Notes under the pieces: generated by a model
Databases searched by the model: none
Told to the model about the DNA's origin: nothing
What the model saw: only the letters and a program-made list of their open reading frames with translations
Position numbers and translations under genes: made by a program
NCBI GenBank assembly: GCA_012295275.1
Contig: CM022665.1
Span: forward strand, 36,370,933-36,430,932
DNA length: 60,000 bases
From: Chrysomallon squamiferum
Lineage: Eukaryota; Mollusca; Gastropoda; Neomphalida; Peltospiridae
Direction of reading: 5' to 3'
Shown: piece after piece, positions 51,446 through 60,000 of the stretch
Layout of the letters: each line of letters starts with the position of its first letter
How positions within the stretch are numbered: the stretch's first letter is position 1

Positions 51446-51517
<72 letters not shown>
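51446..51517. repeat. (AG)n microsatellite with (CATA)n shoulder
   Basis: About 36 AG dinucleotides, preceded by CATA/ATAC units from about 51375. Confidence 0.98.
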
Positions 51518-51519
<2 letters not shown>

Positions 51520-51942
51520 CGTACATATTACGTTACATATGTACGTACATATACACATGCACAAACACGTACGCATACATATGATTATTCGCTGAGAGTT
51601 TTTACAGATACTACTGTTATGCGAAACTGGTAATCGTGAATCATCGTTGTAACAAATCCATCTCAACTGTCGCAGTGTACACTTAACATCAATAAAGCTA
51701 TGTAATCACGGTTATGTTAGATTCACAGGTTCAGCCGCTTACACCGAACTTATTGGAGCTGCGCTTATTGCTCTTCACACTACGCTACAAACGTCAGCAT
51801 CATTCATGTAGTTCTTTGAAAAAACACAGGAGAGATTTAACAGTCTTCTTGGTGAATTTCTCTTAATAAAAGAACGAGAGAGGGCAAGACTGAATGTGTG
51901 AGAGTGAGACAGAGAAAAAGAGAGACACCCACACGCACACAG

Positions 51943-52072
<130 letters not shown>

Positions 52073-52941
52073 AATGAGAATGGTTATATTTAATGGTATT
52101 TTGGTTATTTCCATTGACAAGGATTAAATTCAGGATTCTTTTAGTTCTAAATTTACAGACAGTGTCGATTTTAACAATTTTATTCACTCCTTTTTTTAAC
52201 GAGCCCTCTGTAGCGGTTTTGCGGCATTTATCTGTATCAATAATTTAATTATCAAACTGGGAGAGATTTTTTCCATTATTTATTTCCATTATTATCAGCT
52301 ATTTCACAGATAAACTGTTGTATAAATATCTCTACAGGAATTAAATTTAGAGAGTGTAAGATTAATGACAGTTTAAATATATTTTAAAGGCAGAGCGAGT
52401 AACGGAGAAGGGGGTGCTGTGTCGAGTTCGCTTGTACGAAATGAGAGAAAGGGGATTAAACGAGACGGTAAATGGAGATGGGTTTTAAAATACTCTTACT
52501 GCTACAAATGACAGTCTTTAATTTATATTAAAATATTTTCATCTATCCCCATCATCCAACTCGTACATTATTTAGAAATACAAATATGACTCAACTGTAT
52601 ATTAAAGTATTATATGTCTATGTTATAGTTGTGTATATTCATAGGTCTCGAGAGTAGTTATGTTTCTTTATAACAGTGTGTATCTCAGATAAAGTTATGC
52701 ATATAAATATGTTTAACATACAACTGAGGGAATTGTAAGTATACTTAGATATATTTTATGAACATATCTCAGTATAAATGTAGCTATATATCATAACCAT
52801 CTATATTATATGACTATTAGCCTCAGTTATGAAGATATTATGTATACAATACATGGATATGTTTCAGAATATTTATAATCATGTACTAAATATCGGTATG
52901 CGCACGTAAACTAGTAAATAAAAAATTAAAATGATTCTTAC

Positions 52942-53576
52942 CTGCACGTTTTAATTTCCAGAGCTTCGACAAAGAGACAGGTACCACCGTTCAGGCAGTA
53001 ATACCGATCGCGGAAGGCGCAGGGCACCACATGTGTGTAGGCAATGTCAACAACTTCGTTAGTAAGATTAGAGATAATACTGGGATCCAGATGATTATGC
53101 ATGACAATATAACTCCGCTTCTCGCGATTCAGTTTGTTTTTCTTAATAATAATCGTCACATTCTCAGCACTTACACTCCCCTCTCGAACGGCTAACATTT
53201 CTTTACTCTTCGATTTTAACTTGGCCTTGTGTTTTGAATTAGAATTTTCGAAATTAAATTCCCGCGACACAGACGGCATTTCCCAGTGTTCTTTCAGTGT
53301 TTTTTTATTTGAATTTTTTTTCACACCACCACTTATTAGTTCGCTGGCACGTAATTGTCTCACAGTGTGTTGAACAGTATCCGATGAAGAAATGGGTATC
53401 CAAACTTTATCAAAGTCATTATGTTTCTTTTGGTTCCATTTTTCTCTCGCAGCGTGAGAGGAGGGTTGGTGGGGTAGTGTTCCAGGGGAACCGCCTCCTG
53501 AGATGGGTAGGCACTCGCTAAGTGCCAGCAGTGCAAAAATCATCTGCAAAATAGGAATCGTTGAATTTTCTCCCAT
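52942..53576 (-). CDS. EGF/ErbB-type ligand precursor, exon 1
   Basis: A secreted or membrane-tethered precursor likely to activate an EGFR/ErbB receptor. I chose the ATG at 53576 because ACAATGG is a good start context and it opens directly onto a hydrophobic signal peptide (IPILQMIFALLALSECLP); the frame stays open upstream but without an ATG that I would prefer. The exon encodes 211 residues plus two bases. A polar pro-region holds a basic tract (KHKAKLKSKSK, about residues 140-150), sequons NVT and NLT, and a furin-type REKR site about 25 residues before the EGF domain. Cysteines at 186, 194, 200 and 211 (PCAFRDRYYCLNGGTC, then x10 and C) are EGF cysteines 1-4. The exon ends in phase 2 at GTAAGA. 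An intron between cysteines 4 and 5 is the known hallmark of ErbB ligand genes. No Ig or kringle domain is seen, so a TGF-alpha/Spitz-like type fits better than neuregulin. Confidence 0.87.
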
Positions 53577-53710
53577 TGTAAAACAGCGCGCATTTTGTGC
53601 CGTGTGTTTGTTTAGGACTAAATACTTCGACAGTCTATACTGCAGGCATCGCCGGCAGAGCCAGAGATTTGCCCGACTACCGTTGGTCAATGAGGACCCG
53701 GCCAACCAAT

Positions 53711-53724
53711 CAGCCAGGTGGCGC
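53711..53724 (+). promoter_or_regulatory. CTCF-like motif near the ligand start site
   Basis: CAGCCAGGTGGCGC matches the CTCF core CCACYAGRKGGCRS at 12 of 14 positions by my reading; a CCAAT word (ACCAATCAG) lies just beside it. It lies about 140 bp upstream of the ligand ATG. Promoter-proximal CTCF sites are common; binding here is unproven. Confidence 0.35.
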
Positions 53725-53757
53725 AGCTGGGTAGTCGGACATCCGGTTTGTACTAGT

Positions 53758-53773
53758 CTATATAAACCTTATA
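53758..53773 (-). promoter_or_regulatory. TATA-like element of the EGF-ligand gene
   Basis: On the - strand TATAAGG and then TATATAG lie about 185-197 bp upstream of the ATG. With transcription starting about 30 bp downstream, the 5' UTR would be roughly 160 nt. The + strand also reads CTATATAAACC, so direction is not fixed by the motif alone. Confidence 0.35.
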
Positions 53774-53829
53774 GAAATGTGTGGTCGTATACTTTACCAT
53801 ACTAATCGCGATCGCGGATTCGCAGACAG

Positions 53830-54185
53830 ACAGACGTGTAAAACACTGACACATCCGATAGATTACTGCTGCTAAGAGCCAATCATCTAAATGTTACTTC
53901 GTAAAAGAAAGATTTATTATTATTGTTATTATTAATGAGATATAATAATATTGTAGTGTGAAATGGTCGTTATACATTGAAACACATAAATGTTGATAAA
54001 ATGTTTTAAAATTTTTAAATTACATCTGAAGTATTCACTTACAATATCTTTACTTTTTCTTTCCTTGAACTTTTAATGACAGATGGGGAAGGTTACAGAC
54101 TATAATTTGCTTATACAAATAATAATAATTTAGGTTTTTTTATAAAACTAATGAATCAAATATTAAGACAATGAACATATAATAA
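53830..54185. other. AT-rich upstream flank of the ligand gene
   Basis: No coding signal. TTATTATT runs near 53915-53935 and AATAATAATA near 54118. Confidence 0.6.

Positions 54186-54188
<3 letters not shown>

Positions 54189-54272
<84 letters not shown>
54189..54272. repeat. (AG)n microsatellite
   Basis: About 42 AG dinucleotides upstream of the ligand promoter. Confidence 0.98.
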
Positions 54273-54277
<5 letters not shown>

Positions 54278-54733
54278 TACTTATTAATGATTCACAAAAT
54301 AAACATTATTTCAATGTTAAAACGTTTGCTGTGGAAGTGAAAAAATGAACTGTAGACTCGCTCGCTGGAGATAAAATTCCGCCAAGTATCACTTTTTCTA
54401 ATCGACTTCTTGGTTTGAAATAAATAAATAAATAATGAACGAAAGAAAGAATTTAAAAAATGACATACAAACACATTCTCTGTTATTTTTCACAACAGTT
54501 TTCACTGCTGATTATTACGTTAGAAACACATAATTAAAAGGGACATTTATACGACATTAAAATTTCCAGTTCAAACAGGATATCTGAATTCGCCGATCCT
54601 CTTCTAAAAGGAAACTGGGTTAAACGAAAGCGGATTCAAAGAAAATGAGATATTAAAATTTAAAAATTAAAAGTAGAAAAAAAAGACAGTTAAGAATGAC
54701 AGTTACACCAGTAGATACAAAAAGAAAGAAAGA

Positions 54734-54739
<6 letters not shown>

Positions 54740-54805
<66 letters not shown>
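54740..54805. repeat. (AG)n microsatellite
   Basis: About 33 AG dinucleotides, preceded by AAAG units. Confidence 0.98.
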
Positions 54806-54807
<2 letters not shown>

Positions 54808-55139
54808 CTAATTTCTAATCATGACCGGCTTTTAAGAGTTTGTATCTACGTACGAAACAATTTGAATCGTGCATCAGTCGATGAAGATTTTGTTTGTTAT
54901 TCTCTAAGTGTCCACCACGCTAAGACAGAACAAGTTTTAGAAAACACTGTCGCTGTACATCCGTTCCTGTTACTGTCGCCCATATGCTCAACAAATAACC
55001 TCATTCACCCCACCCCGTGTTCATGCCATGAAAGAAACAGAGATAAAAATAATAATAATAAAGAAAGAGAGAGGAGGAAAAAAACACGATGGAGCCAGAC
55101 ACGCGTTTATCTAAGAATTCCTGCAATTTGAAAAATGTC

Positions 55140-55265
55140 CCCCCTTAAAGCCGCTGTCATTCGAGAAGAATTTGCCCTCACCATGGTCGAGCGATTAATT
55201 TCTGCCACGGCTAACGATTGCATCTCACGGTTTTCTTTCATCAGAAGTAACGGAATAGTCTTGTA
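55140..55265. promoter_or_regulatory. high-complexity block, candidate conserved non-coding element
   Basis: AAAGCCGCTGTCATTCGAGA through GCGATTAATTTCTGCCACGG is CpG-bearing and repeat-free, about 1.6 kb upstream of the ligand ATG. It carries ATTA homeodomain-type cores and no good frame. Enhancer status is inferred from texture and position only. Confidence 0.3.
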
Positions 55266-56500
55266 TGATTTTTCAAAGCTTATATATAACTAGTCTTGTT
55301 GTTGTCGTACTTTTTTCTAAATCCACCCTCGTCGCGATTTCCTATTATTCTTTTGGTGAATGGGCGAATGATAAATTCCAAAGATGAATATAGTATTTCC
55401 TTACGTCAGTAATTATTAATTAAAAGATCTTAACAGTAACGGTTATCTTACAGAATATAATATCGTTTCGTGGATGTGAGATCCGTATGCTTTTTTTCTA
55501 TTATGTTGGCAGACGACAAACTGGCGTTGCACGCGCTATAACCACGCCTTAGATATTTGATTGGATGTTTGAGTGTACTGATTATTGACCAAAATAAAGC
55601 AGGCGACAGAACAGTGAGATAGATGTAAAGCGATGGAGTGAAAAGTATTCCTGTACACTGGGTTTCTCGTGAGTTTTAAGTACAGCGCAGTTGCAGTGGC
55701 TTTTATCAGACTACCCACTCTCTGTACTCGAACTGTTCTTATTCGATGACGTAGTTTCAATTCTGTAATAATAAAATTAGTGAGTAATTCTTTTAAAAAT
55801 ACCGATCACTAAAAATTAAAATTAAAAAAAAAATGCGTTCATAATTTTCATTCAGTGACTCTTTGATTCATTAACTGATGCGTTTGTTGCCTCGTACTCT
55901 CGTTTGTTAACTCAAGATACAGAAGTACACCATCGTTATCACAAACGAATTTTTCTATGAAATAAAGATCACATTTTTATAATTCCTTCTTAAAAATTCA
56001 TTCATTCATTCATTCATTATAAGGATTAAACCAGAGAACGCCAATGAGTCACACGTACAAACAGAAACTATGTTAGTGACATGTCTTTTTCGAAATTATA
56101 ATAATAATGTGGTTAACTACAATAAAAAACTAAATAAATAACGAAAATGATGCTGTTTAATTATATTTTCACCAGCCTAACATTTTCTCAGAACTATGTG
56201 AATGAATAATTGAAAAAATGGTTTGACAAAAATTTAACGTTTAAATAAGATAATAGGACGTCAAAAGAAAAATTATTTCTCTCTCTCTCTCTGAATGAAA
56301 CTATTTAAATTTTGCAGTTACCACTACTTATCGTAATTTCTGATGCACTTACTACTGCATGCATTGAATAATGATCAAGTTTTAACGCGAGCTCTTTGAA
56401 AGATATATCCATCAAATCTAGAACTACCATTACTGAATAATACGTTCCTGAATAATTGTAAATGTACATATTAATACTAGCTGTATATTAATACGAATAT
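55266..56500. other. gene-free interval
   Basis: A - strand frame (55760-55536, KLRHRIRTVRVQRVGSLIKA) has no supporting splice or family evidence. A (CATT)n run lies near 55998-56018. Confidence 0.55.
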
Positions 56501-56604
<104 letters not shown>

Positions 56605-56789
56605 AACAAATGGTTGTTCGACAATTTAGTTAGGTCATAAAAAACTATAAAAAAAAACCAACAGCCTTGGAATTATAAATATCGGTTATCTAAAACATTT
56701 TAAAATGACTGGATGGATAGAAGAGAATAATAAGTATGAAGAAAACAGTTATCTTTAGAATATTAGTATTGTTTAATATTAGTATTACT

Positions 56790-57157
56790 AGTAGTTAGCA
56801 GTAGTAGTAGTAGTAGATGTAGTAGTAGTAGTAGTAGTAGTAGTTGAATTTTTATATTTTTATCGTTTTGAATCTCTTTTCTACGGCTGAAAACAGACTG
56901 ATTAAAATGTGACATGCGCAGACGACCACTTCCATTTATAAACGTAAAAGAGAATCTTATTTCATGAAAAAATGTGAAATTGATTTAACACAGCCCTCAT
57001 CTCCTTGAAGCTTAGTGTCATTAAGTGCACATGCGTGCAATTCCCATAACTTTTTAATTTTTTTAAGTTTTTATTTATTTATTTATTTTATTATTTTTTT
57101 TTTTTTTTTTTTTTATTTATTTATCTATTTATTTAGTTTTAATTTTAATTTTAATTA

Positions 57158-57193
<36 letters not shown>

Positions 57194-57205
57194 GATTATT
57201 ATTAT
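56790..57205. repeat. (AGT)n, poly-T/ATTT and (ATT)n low-complexity patches
   Basis: AGT triplets at 56796-56843, T-rich ATTT repeats at 57050-57160 and (ATT)n at about 57163-57210. Confidence 0.9.
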
Positions 57206-57207
57206 TA

Positions 57208-58240
57208 TTACTAAAATATTACAGGATTACAAGTTATACATAAACATATCATAGCTACACTAAAGTTATAAAGACGCTTTCTTGGTTTCTACCAATTTGA
57301 TCTAATTTTTACATCTAAAATATCCCCAACTGATCTAAAAAGGGTTTTTGCCCACTTAAAAGTTTTGTAAATATGCTACTTTATGCAAATCGTTAAATAT
57401 CAGTAACACGTCAAAGTTTTGAATTCCAATTTAAATATTTTGTTATGTGTTCATTAGTACGTCATTAATATGTGACTTAAAGGTAACAGTTAATTTCATT
57501 TGGAATTTTGAATTCAAATTTAAGTATTTTGCTTACGTTCATTAGTATGTCATTAATATGTGACGTATAGGTAACAGTTAATTTCATTTGGAATTCAAAT
57601 TCAAATATTTTGCTTACGTTCATTAGTACGTAATTAACATGTGACGTATAGGTAACACTTAATTATATTTGGAACTTTGAATTCAAATTTAAATATTTAA
57701 ATATTATATAAAAAAATATATATATTACAAGATTACAAGTTATACATAAACTTATCATTGCTACACTAAAGTTATAAAGACGCTTTCTTGGTTTCTACCA
57801 ATTTGATCTAATTTTTACATCTAAAATATCCCCAACTGATCTAAAATGGGGTTTTTGCCCACTTCATTTAATTTATAATGTTCACAAGACTATGTAGAGA
57901 TGATCTAAAGTTGAAGCAAGGAACTTAAATAAGTTTTGTAAATATGCTACTTTATGCAAATCGTTAAATACTAGTAACACGTCAAAGTTTTGAATTCAAA
58001 TTTATATATTTTGTTATGCGTTCATTAGTATGTCATTAATATGTGACGGAAAGGTAACAGTTAATTTCATTTTGAATTCAAATTCAAATATTTTGATTAA
58101 GTTCATTAGTATGTCATTAATATGTGACGGAAAGGTAACAGTTAATTTCATTTTGAATTCAAATTCAAATATTTTGATTAAGTTCATTAGTACGTCATTA
58201 ATATGTGACGTAAAAGTAACAGTTAATTTGATTTAATTTT
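57208..58240. repeat. nested tandem duplication: ~0.5-kb unit containing 81-bp repeats
   Basis: CTACACTAAAGTTATAAAGA and about 150 bp around it occur at 57255 and again at 57761 (offset 506). Downstream, AGTTTTGTAAATATGCTACT occurs at 57361 and 57932 (offset 571, because the second copy carries about 65 extra bp). Inside each copy an 81-bp unit (CATTAGTACGTCATTAATATGTGAC plus a GAATTCAAATTCAAATATTT stretch) is itself repeated, at 57452, 57540 and 57621 and at 58023, 58103 and 58184. The 27-residue periodic + strand frame at 58030-58236 is a by-product. Confidence 0.92.
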
Positions 58241-58255
58241 TTATTATTATTATAA

Positions 58256-58567
58256 AGGATTGTTTTAAGGTATCAGCTTTATCATGCTAAGGTTGAATGG
58301 CGTTTGCATAAACAAGTTTTAATAAATAAATTCGACAAAGTTTTAAATAAATGTTTTTATCCTAAAAATGATTTATCAGATTTACAAAGCATTTTTCAAT
58401 TAAAGCACTGCAAGCTAATTGGTATGCAGCAAGATAAACGTCATAAATTCAATCTGTTACGTTTAATAGAACAAACCGTTAATACACTTTTTTTAAATTC
58501 CCATTTTAATCGATCGATAAGACAGCGTTCACTCAGTCTGAATAGCGTTATTGAACTATCAAAGTGA
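58256..58567 (+). CDS. unrecognised ORF, ~103 codons, AT-rich, possibly a terminal exon
   Basis: I do not recognise this protein. Just after the 81-bp repeats, an acceptor-like TTTTAAG is followed by a frame that stays open to TGA at 58565-58567. It reads YQLYHAKVEWRLHKQVLINK, then KCFYPKNDLSDLQSIFQLKH and ends SLSLNSVIELSK. The peptide is basic and leucine-rich with mixed residues and is not low-complexity, which is unusual among the frames in this window. There is no strong ATG near the start (the first internal Met is mid-frame), so it would be a final exon or a decayed fragment of a mobile element. The A/T-ending codon bias matches the local composition and does not discriminate. Confidence 0.3.
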   Translation, partial: RIVLRYQLYHAKVEWRLHKQVLINKFDKVLNKCFYPKNDLSDLQSIFQLKHCKLIGMQQDKRHKFNLLRLIEQTVNTLFLNSHFNRSIRQRSLSLNSVIELSK

Positions 58568-58630
58568 AACAAATTCAAGTGGTTAACAAGGATAACAAAC
58601 CCACGAAAACAAAGAATAAATAAACTCACA

Positions 58631-58632
<2 letters not shown>

Positions 58633-58681
<49 letters not shown>

Positions 58682-58695
58682 AATAAATAAATAAA
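58633..58695. repeat. (AAT)n-(AAAT)n microsatellite
   Basis: About 13 AAT triplets passing into AAAT tetranucleotides. Confidence 0.96.
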
Positions 58696-58739
58696 ATAAA
58701 ACAATGTGACCATAGTAATAATACAAGACGATTTAATAT

Positions 58740-59044
58740 ATTATTATTATTATAGAATTTAAAAATACTTCCATGCTAACTGTAAACAGAGTATCTTCTT
58801 TAAATAACAATTTCAAATTTTACGTAAATGGGTTGTACAGGATTTTGCTTCCATAAGACTTGGTAAAAATGTATTAACAACGTGTTTCAAAGACAAAATA
58901 CAGCAGGCTAGAACAAGAAACTCAGCTGCAGGACATTAACTTTGTCTTTCTTTCTTCAGACTGTTTTTTATTATTCGTTCCTTACTTTTCGACAAATCAA
59001 ATAAGACTACTATACCCCTCCATACTCAACCCCTCCAGTGAATA

Positions 59045-59075
<31 letters not shown>

Positions 59076-59267
59076 AACAACAACAACAACAACAACAACC
59101 ATAACAACAATAACAATAATAATCAAGCCACTTTTTTCTAGTGCTTATGGCAGTTAATTCAGGATTTAATTTCTATATGTATTATCCAGATGAATTTTGT
59201 TCAAGTAAATCCATATAGTAATTATTAGACTATACCTTTTAGACATTTGTTTTTGTTATACGAATAT

Positions 59268-59313
<46 letters not shown>

Positions 59314-59750
59314 CATATATATATACATACATGATAAAACACTAAATTGTGTGTATACGTTTTTGTGTATCATGCACGTATATTATTTATAAATATAAAT
59401 ATTTATCATGTTATTAATAAATAAATAAATAAATAAATAAATAATAAGACATAAGATTTAATATTCTCTAACTTTTTTATTACGCAGTAAACCAGCAAAC
59501 AAATAAAATATTTTCCGTTTTACACGATGAACTTAAATTGAAATACAGATGCTACAAATAAATTAAGAAATGCAACTAAATTAACTTGTTTAATTAATCA
59601 CTACTTCCGTAGGCATCTGACATTTGTTTTAGCATACACGAAATAATTATTAACTTCTATTCCTTCTATGTCGTGTTAAATTGATACGCAAATTCAATTG
59701 ATTACTTTGAGATGAAGAGGAAAAATTTACATTAATAACGATACTCGAAT
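58740..59750. other. gene-free interval with simple repeats
   Basis: (AAAT)n at 59044-59072 followed by (AAC)n, (AC)n at 59268-59311 and (AAAT)n at 59415-59446. No coding signal. Confidence 0.7.
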
Positions 59751-59752
59751 AA

Positions 59753-59764
59753 AATGGCCGCCAG
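59753..59764 (+). promoter_or_regulatory. YY1-like motif
   Basis: AAATGGCCGCCA resembles the YY1 core AAnATGGCnGC often found at housekeeping promoters and first exons. The ATG inside it would open a nine-codon upstream frame (MAASLPSAR) ending in TAA. Confidence 0.35.
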
Positions 59765-59808
59765 TTTGCCGTCTGCTCGCTAATGATATTACCTTGGACA
59801 ATCTAAGT

Positions 59809-59821
59809 GCATTATGGGAAA
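59809..59821 (-). promoter_or_regulatory. ZNF143/THAP11-like motif
   Basis: The - strand reads TTTCCCATAATGC, matching the conserved right part of the metazoan promoter element ACTACAnTTCCCAnnATGC. It is typical of promoters within tens of bases of the start site. Confidence 0.45.
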
Positions 59822-59824
59822 CTC

Positions 59825-59855
59825 ATGGTCCGAGGATTCGGAGTGTGTCCTACAG
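59825..59855 (+). CDS. candidate first exon of a + strand gene at the window edge
   Basis: Just after the ZNF143-like motif, ATG at 59825 opens MVRGFGVCPT, and the frame runs into a good donor CAG-GTAAAT (59856). The exon could equally be 5' UTR. The protein cannot be identified from ten residues; the rest of the gene lies beyond 60000 or in the last 145 bp as intron. Confidence 0.35.
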
Positions 59856-60000
59856 GTAAATTGGCAATTTTCGTTTAATGGTTTTCTTCATTACTGAATA
59901 ACGAAGCGTGAATATTTTAACAGATAACAAAATAGTATATGTTAGCGCGGGACAAGCATTGTTCGTCGATGAGATTTTCGCAATTATACGTCCGCCCACA

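Overview
The window looks like animal nuclear DNA, most likely from a mollusc and plausibly a coleoid cephalopod (octopus or squid). It is AT-rich, genes are sparse and split by long introns, and it is crowded with long microsatellites (AG/CT, AC, ATT, CATA) and minisatellites. The cephalopod assignment is an inference from this texture, from the two recognisable genes and from a tRNA-derived SINE-like head; no marker in the window settles it.

Two genes are well supported. (1) The last two coding exons of gephyrin lie on the + strand (15143-15311 and 15933-16163) and carry the MoeA-type LPGNPVSA motif and the C-terminal domain. No earlier gephyrin exon was found, so 1-15142 is probably a single large intron, filled with decaying tandem repeats and one unexplained cysteine-rich candidate exon (5143-5308). 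(2) An ErbB/EGF-receptor-type ligand lies on the - strand. Exon 1 (53576-52942) encodes a signal peptide, a long basic pro-region, a furin-like REKR site and cysteines 1-4 of one EGF domain. About 13.1 kb away, the exon at 39806-39716 supplies cysteines 5 and 6 in the correct phase. Together they give C-x7-C-x5-C-x10-C-x-C-x8-C, the ErbB-ligand spacing.

Layout: 1-16.4 kb is the 3' part of gephyrin. 16.4-39.7 kb has no convincing gene, only minisatellites, microsatellites and a few compositionally richer islands; it could be intergenic or contain downstream introns of the ligand gene. 39.7-53.6 kb is the ligand gene with its large intron, which holds a 130-bp tandem array, two SINE-like elements and a high-complexity block that may be regulatory. 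53.6-53.8 kb is the ligand promoter region, with TATA-like and CTCF-like motifs, flanked on both sides by very long (AG)n tracts. 57.2-58.2 kb is a nested duplication followed by an unrecognised reading frame. At 59.75-59.86 kb there seems to be a promoter and first exon of another + strand gene, with ZNF143/THAP11-like and YY1-like motifs.

The two known genes need not work together: gephyrin acts in molybdenum cofactor synthesis and inhibitory-synapse scaffolding, and the ligand would signal through an EGFR/ErbB receptor. Their adjacency is reported only as gene order.
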